A DNA stretch of 64,000 bases, taken from the NCBI GenBank assembly GCA_002786025.1, contig NHNW01000028.1, positions 62,001 through 126,000 on the forward strand, read 5' to 3'. The position numbers and the translations under genes are program-made. This document shows positions 1 to 9,974 of the stretch, in pieces. Each line of letters opens with the position of its first letter. Position 1 is the first letter of the stretch. Below the pieces are notes generated by a model that saw nothing but the letters and a program-made list of their open reading frames with translations, ran no database searches and had not been told where the DNA came from. This DNA is from Zasmidium citrigriseum. Taxonomy: Eukaryota > Ascomycota > Dothideomycetes > Mycosphaerellales > Mycosphaerellaceae.

Positions 1-735
1 GCTCTTCTTGGCGACATCGGAGTAGTGTGCGGGCACAAGGACGAATTTGCAGAGTTTCTGAAGCGTCAATTACGTCTCTTCAAGGCGGTACTATTTGTGC
101 CGGGTAATCATGAAGCCTATGGCTCAACTTGGACTGAGACTGCCGATGCTCTGAAGATGCTTGAGCAGGAGTTGAATCATCCGAATGATGGGGAGCAGCG
201 GGGAACATTCGTGCTTTTGGATCGAGGCGTATTCGAGATGCCCACTGATGGCGACGAGAAGATCGTCATTTTGGGCTGCAGTCTCTTCTCACATGTCCCG
301 GCAGAGCGAGCGATGGATGTCGAGATCAGACTTGCGGACTTCTTCTCGACCAAATCATGGAACGTCGCTGGACACAATGCAGCTCATAAGCGAGATCTCG
401 ACTGGCTAAATGATCAAGTCGAAACGATCGAAGCACGAGAAGAGAATGCCCAAATCGTCATCTTCACGCATTGGACACCGACAACGGACTCGAGATCCAC
501 GGATCCAAAGCACGCAGGCAGTTCCATCAGTTCTGCCTTTTGTACCGATTTGTCTGAGCAGACATGCTTCAAGAGTGACAAGGTTGTGCTCTGGGCCTTT
601 GGTCATACGCACTACAATTGCGACTTCTTGCTCGACCGGCAGAATGCAAAGCCACTCAGACTCATGGCGAATCAGAGAGGATATTATTTCGCGCAGGCTG
701 AAGGCTTCGATGGCGAGAAGGTCGTTCAGGAATGA
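1..735 (+). CDS. Metallophosphoesterase (calcineurin-like), 5'-truncated by the window edge
   Basis: The frame is open from base 1, so the N-terminus lies outside the window and 244 residues are visible. Binuclear metallophosphoesterase signatures appear in order: a GD motif at visible residues 4-5, GNHE at 35-38, a THW motif around 156-158 and GHTH at 201-204. These residues bind the two catalytic metal ions in calcineurin-like phosphoesterases. No signal peptide or membrane segment is visible. The first in-frame start-like codon at 25 is GTG and falls between the GD and GNHE blocks, so it is not the real start. The gene ends convergently with the ferric reductase, with 95 bases between the stops. 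The family is clear, but the substrate cannot be read from sequence. Confidence 0.85.
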   Translation, partial: ALLGDIGVVCGHKDEFAEFLKRQLRLFKAVLFVPGNHEAYGSTWTETADALKMLEQELNHPNDGEQRGTFVLLDRGVFEMPTDGDEKIVILGCSLFSHVPAERAMDVEIRLADFFSTKSWNVAGHNAAHKRDLDWLNDQVETIEAREENAQIVIFTHWTPTTDSRSTDPKHAGSSISSAFCTDLSEQTCFKSDKVVLWAFGHTHYNCDFLLDRQNAKPLRLMANQRGYYFAQAEGFDGEKVVQE

Positions 736-830
736 GGATGGAGTTTATTCGCTGGTGAAAAAGGGAGTAGCAAAGGACAACACATTTTCCTTTCGAATCT
801 TTCAGCATAAGACTCACCAACAAATGCCTC

Positions 831-3186
831 TCACCACAACATCGTCTCGTTGAAATACGCCACATTCGCTCCTTTCTCGCCCAGCAGACGGACGACTCCT
901 GCTCGACAAACATCAGCCATTGCTGGCGTGCCACAAGTCACCACCGCCAGGTCACTCGTGCAATTCTGCCTCGCATCTCTCATGACAGCGTATATATCCG
1001 GCCGGCCAAAGTGTACTGCGTAAGGTGGAATTCCAGCTGGCTTCTCAAGGTCTTCCCCAGCGCCGCTCGTCAAGTACACGTTCAAGTGGAAGCGATTGCT
1101 TCTGACAATAGCAGCAAGCTCGTTCTCGCACACATCATCGACCAAATGACGCTGTGGCACGGCCCATGCGAGGTGTATTGTTGTGTTGCCTTGAGCGAGG
1201 AGATGGCAGGCGTGAGATACTGCTGCCGTGATGCCACTACCGCCTGCAATCATAAGCACATCGGAGTAATGCGAAAGATCCATCGTGTTGCCGTAGGGTC
1301 CTTCAATGAAGACAGTGATCTCGCTGGAGCCAGCTCGCTCGTTAGAGGCGTTGATCTTATCCCGAAGGCGTTCTGTAAAGCCTCCATAGGGGCGAATGAG
1401 AAATGAGTGGCTGAGCTGTTCCGATACGATCGGCTCCTTGACAGCTTGGGAGGTGGATCTAACTAGCTTCTCAGGATCGATGTCGAGCGAACGCTGAGGC
1501 GAGGAGCTCGAGCTTGGCCCAGGACCATTCCAAGAGCACAGAGTGAATGGATGACTTTCGTATCCTTTGAGGGCGCCTGGCGTGTAGACGTAGTAGAACT
1601 GTCCTGGAGGCACGACACGGCTCTTGTGGAAGAAGTCTGTGATGTCAAGACGAATCATCTCCGATCTCTTGTCGAACGTCGCTGTGGCTTTGACGCCCTT
1701 CGAATAACGAGGGATGACGCTCTGGTAGATGATACGACCGAGGCGAATGAGGCGATCGAGTGCCCAGATAGCGACACATGGCCAGAGGTAGCCGTTGTAC
1801 TTGTCGTAGTATTCCTCTTTCAGGTGGCTGTATTCCTTAGCTACGAGTATCTCAAGAAACATGGCACTCGTTCTGACTTACTACCACAAGGTGACTAGGA
1901 AGATGATCGCTCCGCCAATGTGCGCCAGGAGGAAGAAATCGTACTGCTTCTCACGGAACCACCAGACAGATAAGGCAATAATGAGCGCCATGATAATCGT
2001 CGCCTGGCAGAGGGTCAGCAGACGCCACTATTTCATAGTAACACACTTACAATCTGTCCGCAGTAAAAGTACACCTCCTTCCATGAGTCGGTGTATTCAT
2101 CTGGGTAGTATCCATAGTTGACGGAGCATGCCACGCTGTGAATGAAGGCATGGATGAACGATATCCGTGCAACCCAACGATGAAAGCGATTGAATGTGGC
2201 AAAGGACCATCCAGTAAGCCATAAGAACGGATCATTGCGTGCAGAGAACACCCACATGATCGGAACCAGGGCGATGGATAGTTGTCCAGTACGATCAGCG
2301 ACATATCGGGAGAGCTGAATAGCCCTCGTTTCGAAGCTATAGCCTGTCAGTGCGGCCAAATGCCACTGGCAATTTGCACTTACTATTGATTGTCGTTGAA
2401 GAGATCGTATCCCGGAAAGCAATAGACAAAGTTTAGCAGCACAAATACGACGAGTATGAGGCTCTCCAATCGCGGTGGAATCGTTGCCCCAAACTTAGCC
2501 TCCTGGCAGTGCTTCCCGAACGTTACTGGGAGGATGAGGCGTCTACGGATCCAGTTCCACGTCCTGGACGCCTGCGTCCGTTCGGTAGTAGGCTTCTTGC
2601 TATGGTAGTTGTAGACCTCAAAAGCCCGATGAATCATTCCAATGAGGACGACCAGTCCCCAGAATCCATACATCGACCACGTAAAGTCAAAAGACAGCCA
2701 GAAATTGGTGTAGAAAGCGGTATCTGTGTGCCAACTCTTTTGAATCCAGTCGTAGTCCGGAATGCTAGGCACTGAGACCGGACTGTCGGCGGTAGCATCT
2801 TCTTGCGATTCTGAGATCCTAGGAACTGCTGCAAGGTCGGTCTCGGACAGGGTCAGATCCTCAACACTGGGTAGACTGAGTCCAGCTTCTACTTTGCACG
2901 TAGTGTTAAGCAGTGCAAGACCATGGTGCCGTTCGTTGGAGTCGCAGTACGCCTGAGCGCAGATGAAGATTGACTTGTACTTTACAGGCGTGGTGCAGAG
3001 CACCATGTAGTAGTCATCGCTCTCTGCGAGCTCTGGTGGCAGATCCCAGGTGACGTGGTCCGTCCAGTCGTAGCATCCGAAGAGGCATATGTCCTGCTTG
3101 CCTGGATAAGGCACTGACTTCGAGAGTCCGAGAGAAAACAAACAGGCCCCCAAGGCCAGAGTCCGCATCAGCAGTGTCTGAGCCAT
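831..3186 (-). CDS. Ferric reductase, FRE-type transmembrane flavocytochrome
   Basis: Four exons are supported by GT-AG signals and phase: 3186-2384, 2336-2051, 2003-1882 and 1827-831, giving 735 residues. Introns are 47, 47 and 54 nt. An N-terminal signal peptide and a cysteine-containing extracellular region precede the ferric-reductase-like membrane domain. Spaced histidines in HRWVARISFIHAFIHS and LLAHIGG fit the two-heme arrangement. The C-terminal half has the FAD-binding HPFTLC motif, an NADPH-binding GGSGITAAVSH loop and a terminal CGTPAMADVCR block. The family moves electrons from cytosolic NADPH across the plasma membrane to reduce Fe(III) or Cu(II). Two ATCAGATAA sites upstream imply iron repression by a SreA-type GATA factor. 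Metal specificity is not determinable here. Confidence 0.9.
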
Positions 3187-3235
3187 ATGGATATCGGGTG
3201 CCGAACAAGAAGCGTTTTGGTCATGATCCTGGATC

Positions 3236-3244
3236 TTATCTGAT
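3236..3244 (-). promoter_or_regulatory. SreA-type iron GATA site, proximal
   Basis: On the minus strand this reads ATCAGATAA, an exact match to the ATCWGATAA consensus reported for fungal iron-regulatory GATA factors (SreA/Sfu1 family). It lies about 50 bases upstream of the ferric reductase ATG. The site is seen directly; its function is inferred from the adjacent iron-uptake gene. Confidence 0.6.
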
Positions 3245-3419
3245 TCTGAGCTGAAGGGTACACTGGCACTTCCATGTTATTACGCAACGTCGCATTGCAT
3301 GTACTTCCACGATGTCTGCTCGGGCTACCCCAATGATGCTCCGTCGTATTCTGGAATAGGGCAAAGACAGACGAGAGATGCGTCTGGAAGCTGCAGAGCT
3401 TTGTGGCGGCCATGCGATG

Positions 3420-3428
3420 ATCAGATAA
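3420..3428 (+). promoter_or_regulatory. SreA-type iron GATA site, distal
   Basis: This is a second exact ATCAGATAA, in the opposite orientation and about 234 bases upstream of the ferric reductase ATG. Both sites continue into the same AAGATC context (ATCAGATAAGATC), which makes a chance pair less likely. Binding by an iron-responsive GATA factor is inference. Confidence 0.6.
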
Positions 3429-3881
3429 GATCTTTCTGATTTGTTCGAAGCCAAGTGAATGTCTCGGCTACTTACATGCCTCCACCTTCGGACGGCCAAT
3501 GGCGGTTGAGGAGGCGCGCTCAAGGTTCTTCTCCTCAAATTCAAGCCTTGCAAAGTGAGCATCGCATGTGCAGTATCTGCACGATGTTCTGAGCGTACTT
3601 GAACGTTGGCCAGATAGGTTGGGTGGTTCAGGCTGGTCCCTGGCCGCTCGATCTCATTCTTCGGCCACTTTTGCCACGCTATGATCAGACACGATTAGGC
3701 GTTGTCGCCTTAAACATACCACCAGTCCCTCTTCGCATTCGCGAGAGGTAGCTCCAGGGTCTCAAGAAGGATCGGATGGCCCGTCTTCGCGTGCGGGAAG
3801 AGCAAATGTACAAATACATTCACAGGATGAAGGCTCAGCTGTTCGTCGTCGCTACGATTTTAACACCAGGTCATGGCGGCG

Positions 3882-5243
3882 CTAAGAACGTGGCCGATTC
3901 GAATGTGTCTTGTATTTTCCAATAAAGAGCGCTCCCTGCCCGCTTTTTCGAATACGCTCCAGAGTGAACCGTTCGAATGCCGAAAGCTGCCTGAGATGGT
4001 CTTCAATTGTAGCCTGGGCAAACCTCGCGTATTGATCTGCAATCCAATCGGCATCTTGCGACTTGGACTGGGTTTTCAAAAGAACGTAGGCGCGGCGCAT
4101 TGTTTCTTGGCATGACTCCTCAAAACGATCACCCACCTGCGGAACTCGCAAGCTGGAGCCGTCCGTTGCACCAAAGAAGGCGTGCAGCCACGTCAGGAAA
4201 GGTTGTGCATCGGGCAGGGTAGGGTGGTAAAGAGCCAGTCTCGCCACAGCGTGAAGGGAAGCTTTCTCTCCGACGAAAGGCGTCAGAAGGTCTTGAAACC
4301 TTTCGAAAACATGCGGGCTTGTCCTGAAACAAGCTCCTGAGCACAGGTGGCCGAGTGTCCTGCTGATGGCGGGAAACCGATTCAACCAATTCGCAAAGTG
4401 CACTTTGGCCTGTTCAGACCGCCCTGAAAACGGTCTGTCCCTCTCAGTCACTTCTTCACGCCATTTGGAAACCCTCAACAGGCAAAGTATCGCTGGATCA
4501 AGGCGGCCATCGTGTTGGTAGAGAAAATGCGCATCGGCGAGGAACAACAAGAGGTGGGAGCGCCACATCTCATTCGGCGTCTCGAGAAGCTGGTCACTTA
4601 TATCGGCCTTGATCCACCTTTCTACGTATCCGTCCAATCCTTCAGCGATTGCAAAATAGCAGAGAATGACCAATGTGTCATGATCGTGGAGAACCAACGG
4701 CATCCAAGTGCGGATATCGGCCCATAGATGTTGAAGGACTTGGGTAGCGACCTTGTGGTTGATCTTAGAAAGTGCCGCAGGGCGGTCTCGACGCCTCAAA
4801 GACAAAATCTGGTCACAAGCAGCCTTCAAGCACACTCGAATGATGCTGAAGCTCGCGTCGCCTCGGCCAATTCGCTTCTCCAATTCTAGTAATGGGTCAT
4901 TCTTGACAGACTTGAACGAGTCTTGCAGTTTTGTAGCTTCGTGGGATAAGGGCCCAAAGTACCTCAGCGCCGCCTGCCTCTCCCTTTCCGCTCTCGACTG
5001 TTTGATGTGGCTTGCGTCAGCGCGCAACAAGTCATCATCCAGGAAGGGAATGGGAGTGACTGGTGTCCAGGGTTTTCGCTCAGCAGGAAGCCGAATCTTT
5101 GCAAACAGACTCGAAGATGAAAACGTCGCTTTGGGGTTGAGCTTTGAAATCTGCCTTGCCAGGACGCATTTTCGACAATCTCTGTGGAGGATAACCTTTG
5201 AGAGCCTGGCCGATGCAATTGATGGCGCAAGAGCGGACATCAT
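3882..5243 (-). CDS. Orphan protein with a mitochondrial-type N-terminus
   Basis: A single open frame of 453 residues begins at two consecutive ATG codons; I use the first. The first 40 or so residues are rich in Arg, Ser, Ala and Leu and nearly free of acidic residues, as in a mitochondrial presequence. The rest is a helix-rich soluble sequence with no transmembrane segment, ending in a basic tail. I do not recognise a domain. The alternating helical spacing could suit a pentatricopeptide-like or mitochondrial gene-expression factor, but no repeat motif is clear enough to claim. It is divergent from LYS1 and shares a 226-base promoter with it. Confidence 0.7.
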   Translation of the reverse strand: MMSALAPSIASARLSKVILHRDCRKCVLARQISKLNPKATFSSSSLFAKIRLPAERKPWTPVTPIPFLDDDLLRADASHIKQSRAERERQAALRYFGPLSHEATKLQDSFKSVKNDPLLELEKRIGRGDASFSIIRVCLKAACDQILSLRRRDRPAALSKINHKVATQVLQHLWADIRTWMPLVLHDHDTLVILCYFAIAEGLDGYVERWIKADISDQLLETPNEMWRSHLLLFLADAHFLYQHDGRLDPAILCLLRVSKWREEVTERDRPFSGRSEQAKVHFANWLNRFPAISRTLGHLCSGACFRTSPHVFERFQDLLTPFVGEKASLHAVARLALYHPTLPDAQPFLTWLHAFFGATDGSSLRVPQVGDRFEESCQETMRRAYVLLKTQSKSQDADWIADQYARFAQATIEDHLRQLSAFERFTLERIRKSGQGALFIGKYKTHSNRPRS

Positions 5244-5469
5244 CCAGTGCGCAGCCAGTCCTTAACCAGGGTCGTGCTTGATTTTGGGTCTGATAGAGAA
5301 GATGGTCGAACGATGCAAGAACGATGGAGAGAGGCGTCGACGCGGAATTGAGTTTCGTAGCGCGCGGCGCACCGGCCCGCCCCATTGGCACACTAGCGTG
5401 CCTGCAATCCAAAAGACTCTTGAGCATGACTCCAAACATCAACTCTCACAACACCACCTCCCATTGACC
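5244..5469. promoter_or_regulatory. Divergent promoter between the orphan gene and LYS1
   Basis: This 226-base interval carries ATGACTC at 5426-5432, a match to the Gcn4/CpcA-type amino-acid-control core, and an inverted CCAAT box near 5382. LYS1 genes are typical targets of cross-pathway control. The match lies only about 40 bases from the ATG, so its role is uncertain. Confidence 0.35.
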
Positions 5470-6881
5470 ATGTCGACAGTTCTTCACGTACGCGCAGAGA
5501 CCAAGCCGCTGGAGCATCGCTCCGCGGTGACACCCTCAGTTGCCAAAAAGCTGGTTGAAGCCGGCTATACTGTCAATGTGGAGCGGTCTGAGTTGAGCAT
5601 CTTCGATGACTCTGAGTATGAGGGTACCGGTGCTCATCTTGTTCCTACGGGCTCATGGACAGAAGCCCCAAAGGATCACATCATTGTGGGCTTGAAAGAG
5701 TTGCCAGAGGAGGACTTTCCTCTCAAGCACATTGTATGCTTTCACGACCCTTTTATCAATTTGGGCGTCTGCTAACACGATGTCATAGCATGTGCAATTC
5801 GCACACTGTGAGTCTGGTCATGATCGAGATATCCATTGAGTCATGCGTTGATGCCGAGAAGGTTACAAGGGCCAAGGCGGCTGGGACAAGGTCCTCGGTC
5901 GTTTCCCTCGGGGTCGTGGCACTCTCCTCGACTTGGAGTTCCTTGAGGATGGTATGAACATCAAAAGACACCGCTGAGAGCAGCCAACTAATGGAGAACA
6001 ATAGAGCAAGGTAGACGAGTTGCGGCATTTGGCTACGTGGGTCTTGCCGACATTTTTGGATGACGATCGTTACTAAAAATTTGCAGCACGCCGGTTTCGC
6101 TGGTGCTGCCCTTGCCCTCATGACCTGGTCGTGGCAACTCGTGCACGGCAAGGACAAGCCACTGCCAGGCGTCAAACCCTATGAGAATGAAGGTCTTCTC
6201 ATCAACGACGTCAAGAAGGCCGTCGATGAGGGCAAGGCTAAGGCTGGACGACTCCCGAGAGTCCTCGTCATTGGCGCGCTCGGTCGTTGCGGCCGCGGTG
6301 CGGTCGACCTTTGCGTCAAGGCTGGTGTTGAAGACATCTTGGTAAGTACGTCGAACGTGCAATATAGGCCCATGCTCACCTGTCTTCAGAAATGGGATCT
6401 TCCAGAGACGAGCGCGAAGCCCGGACCCTATCGAGAGATCATCGAGTCGGATGTGTTCGTCAATTGCATCTACCTGTCGGCCAAGATCCCGCCATTCATT
6501 GATCAGCCGTCGCTTGCTTCGCCAAACCGCAAGCTCAGCGTGGTCTGCGACGTGTCTTGCGATACTACGAACCCAAACAACCCCATCCCGATTTACGACA
6601 TCAACACCACCTTCGATCAGCCGACAGTCCCCGTCAAGCTGTCTGCGGAAGCGAACGATCTCCCACTGAGCGTGATCAGCATTGATCATTTGCCATCGCT
6701 GCTCCCAAGAGAGGCTTCAGAGGCCTTCAGCAACGCTCTCCTGCCGAGCCTCCTTCAATTGAAGGATTGGAAGACCGCTCGTGTGTGGCAGCAAGCCGAG
6801 AAGCTTTTCAAGGACAAATGTGCGACGCTTCCAAACGGCGCGGTAGACGGCCACGCAGAGTTGCTTGCTTCGCAGTCATAG
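5470..6881 (+). CDS. LYS1: Saccharopine dehydrogenase (NAD+, L-lysine-forming)
   Basis: Six exons: 5470-5733, 5789-5807, 5862-5951, 6005-6036, 6087-6341 and 6390-6881, giving 383 residues, close to the usual length. The enzyme catalyses the last step of the fungal alpha-aminoadipate pathway, splitting saccharopine into lysine and 2-oxoglutarate. Diagnostic blocks are RAETKPLEHRSAVTPS near the N-terminus, the HVQFAHCYKGQGGW block spread over three exons, HAGFAGAALAL, and the NAD-binding segment VLVIGALGRCGRGAVDLC. The conserved FAHCYKGQ stretch forces inclusion of the 19-nt second exon. The ATG follows a CCATTGACC leader. The final residues QS resemble a cytosolic rather than peroxisomal ending. 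It converges with the F-box gene. Confidence 0.93.
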
Positions 6882-7063
6882 ATCCGCTCGCTGTCCAGCG
6901 CTAAACATAGACCGCAATTCGATGTACGCTCGACTCGGCATCAGTTCCGCACGGCGTGAACACCAGATCGCTTCACAGACTCCGTTTTCGAGTTCGACTG
7001 CATATTCTCGGCAGACTCCCGTTAGGTGCACGACAATTCCAGCTAATGGCCAGCAAGTCAGTG

Positions 7064-7594
7064 TTAGACAATGTCCGGCTGCCACATCGAATTCCGCGCC
7101 GGCACGTGGGCCTTTTTGAAATACGCATCTAGCATCTCTTTCCAGTCACACCAGGCGCCGTGCTCATGTGATATGACCAGCTTCGACATCTGGACAGTCC
7201 GGACCGGTCCATCCTTCAGTGCAACCCTCCAGTCCAGCGATTCGCCGACTCCTGCCGAGCAAATCTGATTCCACTTCTCCCATGCCCTTTGTTGACAAGA
7301 CTCAGGTAAGAGATGCATCTTTTCGAACAGAGCGTACTGCGGATTGTGCTTCGACATCGATGAGAAGCCGAGTGTGATCAATCCCCGAATGTCGTACCAT
7401 CTTGCTCGTGTTCCTGTGCCCAGAGTAAAGCTGAGGGAGATGAGGAAGTTGGGCAAGACCTCAGACTGAATTGTGTCTCTTGCACACGCTCGAAACTCCT
7501 TGCTCACGTGCTGCATAGACAGCCAGATATCTTCAGCATCGACGTATCGAAAGACCTCGAGCCAGACTTCAGTTGGGAGGCTTGGAACGGTCAT
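7064..7594 (-). CDS. Small F-box protein
   Basis: An intronless 176-residue protein. Residues 4-40 fit an F-box: Pro-Ser-Leu-Pro followed by EVWLEVFRYVDAEDIW and a downstream basic V-S-K-E-F segment. F-boxes bind Skp1 and recruit substrates to SCF ubiquitin ligases. The remaining 130 residues carry no recognisable LRR or WD repeat, so the substrate-binding part is unknown. It is divergent from the methionyl-tRNA synthetase gene across 257 bases. Short orphan F-box proteins of this kind are common and variable in ascomycetes. Confidence 0.75.
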   Translation of the reverse strand: MTVPSLPTEVWLEVFRYVDAEDIWLSMQHVSKEFRACARDTIQSEVLPNFLISLSFTLGTGTRARWYDIRGLITLGFSSMSKHNPQYALFEKMHLLPESCQQRAWEKWNQICSAGVGESLDWRVALKDGPVRTVQMSKLVISHEHGAWCDWKEMLDAYFKKAHVPARNSMWQPDIV

Positions 7595-7851
7595 GGCTCA
7601 GAATTGGAATGAAATGTGTGCTTCGTGACAACGAGACGGTCCTCGTGTGGAGTTATATTATCGAATAGCCTGCAATGAAGATGTCATGACCCATCATAGT
7701 CGCCGTAGTGTACGAAAAGTGCACGGAAATAGTGAGCAGAGCTATGGAGTAGCTCCATTCACCTCGGCTTCGGGTCTCGGGATGATTCCTTCCGTCTTCC
7801 CGCTAGGAGACCTCAGAAAGCGTGTTAGCGACGTGTGAAGCTGCATCGAAA

Positions 7852-9708
7852 ATGCCAGCACGCGTACCTCCCGTTCGACACGCGCTCACGCCTCTTCAAT
7901 CGCTCATTCTACGAAGATGGCGTCCGCAATGGGTCTGCCAAAGCTGCAGATCCGTCCGACAGCCCCGACGGACTCTAGCTACCGCGAACACGACACCAGA
8001 TGAACAGGGGAAGCCGTACTATGTCACCACCCCCATTTTCTACGTCAATGCCGCCCCTCATGTCGGCCACATGTATACCATGATTCTGGCGGATGTTTTG
8101 AAGAGATGGCAAGAGCTGAAAGGGCGGAAAGCGGTTCTGCTCACTGGTACAGACGAGCATGGGATGAAGATCCAACGGGCTGCAGCCAAAGCTGGCATTG
8201 ACCCGAAAGAATTCTGCGATAGCGGTGCGGAGGTCTTCAAGAGCTTGACGGGACAGGTAGACATGAGCAATGAGATTTTCATTCGGACGACGGATAAGAA
8301 GCATGTGGAGGGCGTGGAGTATGCGTGGCAGATGCTGGAAGAGAGGGGATACATCTATGAGAGCAAGCATGAAGGGTGGTATAGCGTTTCGGATGAGACG
8401 TTCTATCCTCAGAGTCAGGTTCATCTGATTGTGGATCCACCGACTGGGAGGAAGATCATGGCGAGCATTGAGACGGGGAAGGAGGTGGAGTGGACGAGCG
8501 AGAGGAATTATCATTTCCGATTGAGTGCTTTCAGGGACAAGCTGCTGGAGTTTTACAAGAAGAATCCTGATTACATTGTGCCAAAGGCAAGGATGGAGGA
8601 GGTTGTGAAGCAGGTCAAGGCAGGCCTGGAGGATCTGTCGATTTCACGACCAACGGAGCGACTTACCTGGGGCATTCGTGTGCCGACTGATTCATCGCAG
8701 ACGATATATGTCTGGCTTGATGCTCTACTCAACTATGCTACAGCTGTTGGGTATCCCTTTACTCCTGGGCAAGAATCGAAAGGTGGCTGGCCGGCGGATG
8801 TGCAAGTGGTTGGCAAAGACATCATTCGATTTCACTGCATCTACTGGCCTGCCTTCCTTATGGCACTCGATCTGCCGGTCCACAAGCGAGTGCTCACTCA
8901 CGGCCACTGGACGCTCGGTAAGCAGAAGATGGCCAAGAGCACCGGCAACGTTGTGAATCCTTTCTTCGCGCTGGAAAGGTTCGGCATCGATGTCATGCGA
9001 TGGTTCTTGATCCACGATGGAGGCATTGAACAAGATGCAGACTATGACAACAGCTACATCATCACAAAGTACAAGAAGGGCTTGCAGGGCGGCCTGGGCA
9101 ACCTTACCTCTCGTGTGATGGGTGGAAAGACATGGGATGTCGAGCGAGCAGTCAAGAAGTACACGCATCCCGATCAAAAGAGCAAATTCCCCATTCAGGA
9201 CGAGCTCGACGATGAAGGCCGTCGATTCCATCGCGAGCTTTGCCATGCAGCAGGCCATGTCAACGGTCAAATGAACGCTCTGCGTCCGAATCGTGCACTC
9301 CAAGACTTGATGAAAACCGTGTATTCAGCAAACGCATACTTCCAGCAGGCGGCACCATGGACCCCTGCGAAGAATCTTCGTCTGGCGATGGCTGATACCA
9401 CAGGGCAAGAACTACGCATGCTGGACGATGAGTACAAGGTGAAGGGCGGCGAGTCCGTGGAGATTATGGAGGCTGAGATTGATCGATCAATCTACCTCAC
9501 CGCCGAGGCGTTGCGGATCGTCGGGATATTAATGCAGCCCTTCATGCCGGCTTCTGCAAAACGACAACTGAACATGCTGGGTGTTGCGGAGGATAGAAGG
9601 AGCTTTGAGTGGGCGCAGTTTGGGAAGGATGATAGCTATGGTGTGCCAATGGAGGAGATACACAAGGGCGATAAGGGGCTATTCCCGCAGCTGACGAGCG
9701 ACTTCTAG
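7852..9708 (+). CDS. MSM1: Methionyl-tRNA synthetase, mitochondrial
   Basis: A single exon of 618 residues. The first ATG in frame is at 7852; the frame extends upstream only through a GTG. The first 50 or so residues are Arg-rich and lack acids, as in a mitochondrial presequence, and then the catalytic domain starts at YYVTTPIFYVNAAPHVGHMY with the HIGH-type signature HVGH. The KMSKS loop appears as KMAKST before GNVVNP, near residue 360. The class I synthetase attaches methionine to mitochondrial initiator and elongator tRNA. Length and the absence of a C-terminal tRNA-binding extension fit the organellar enzyme. It is divergent from the F-box gene. Confidence 0.92.
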   Translation: MPARVPPVRHALTPLQSLILRRWRPQWVCQSCRSVRQPRRTLATANTTPDEQGKPYYVTTPIFYVNAAPHVGHMYTMILADVLKRWQELKGRKAVLLTGTDEHGMKIQRAAAKAGIDPKEFCDSGAEVFKSLTGQVDMSNEIFIRTTDKKHVEGVEYAWQMLEERGYIYESKHEGWYSVSDETFYPQSQVHLIVDPPTGRKIMASIETGKEVEWTSERNYHFRLSAFRDKLLEFYKKNPDYIVPKARMEEVVKQVKAGLEDLSISRPTERLTWGIRVPTDSSQTIYVWLDALLNYATAVGYPFTPGQESKGGWPADVQVVGKDIIRFHCIYWPAFLMALDLPVHKRVLTHGHWTLGKQKMAKSTGNVVNPFFALERFGIDVMRWFLIHDGGIEQDADYDNSYIITKYKKGLQGGLGNLTSRVMGGKTWDVERAVKKYTHPDQKSKFPIQDELDDEGRRFHRELCHAAGHVNGQMNALRPNRALQDLMKTVYSANAYFQQAAPWTPAKNLRLAMADTTGQELRMLDDEYKVKGGESVEIMEAEIDRSIYLTAEALRIVGILMQPFMPASAKRQLNMLGVAEDRRSFEWAQFGKDDSYGVPMEEIHKGDKGLFPQLTSDF

Positions 9709-9974
9709 TCTGGACATGAACGACTCGAAAGAGAATTTACTACCCTCCAATATACATCTCGCCCGCGGCAAAGCGGGGCTAGCAACATGTGAGTGAATGA
9801 GCGCAAACGCCAAGCCAGGGTCCACTGACATGTGAAAGTGTCGGCTATCTTGTACCTGCCCAACATCTTGCTTGTCCACATAAATCTCATCTGCAAACAC
9901 CACACGCGGCAGCAATCGCCCTCATTTCAATACCATCCTTCCGCCTCGACCACTGTCCACATCCACCCTCAGCC

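Larger units (their letters stand above)
3187..3881. other. Intergenic: promoter of the ferric reductase
   Basis: This holds the upstream region of the ferric reductase and the downstream region of the orphan mitochondrial-type gene. Apart from the two ATCAGATAA sites I see no convincing gene. The short open frames here have no recognisable composition or motifs. Confidence 0.5.

Noticed and set aside
1011..1406. 131-codon plus-strand frame
   Set aside because: It is antisense to the NADPH-binding exon of the ferric reductase.
4753..5265. 170-codon plus-strand frame
   Set aside because: It lies antisense to the mitochondrial-type orphan, which has a better start, a presequence-like N-terminus and even composition.
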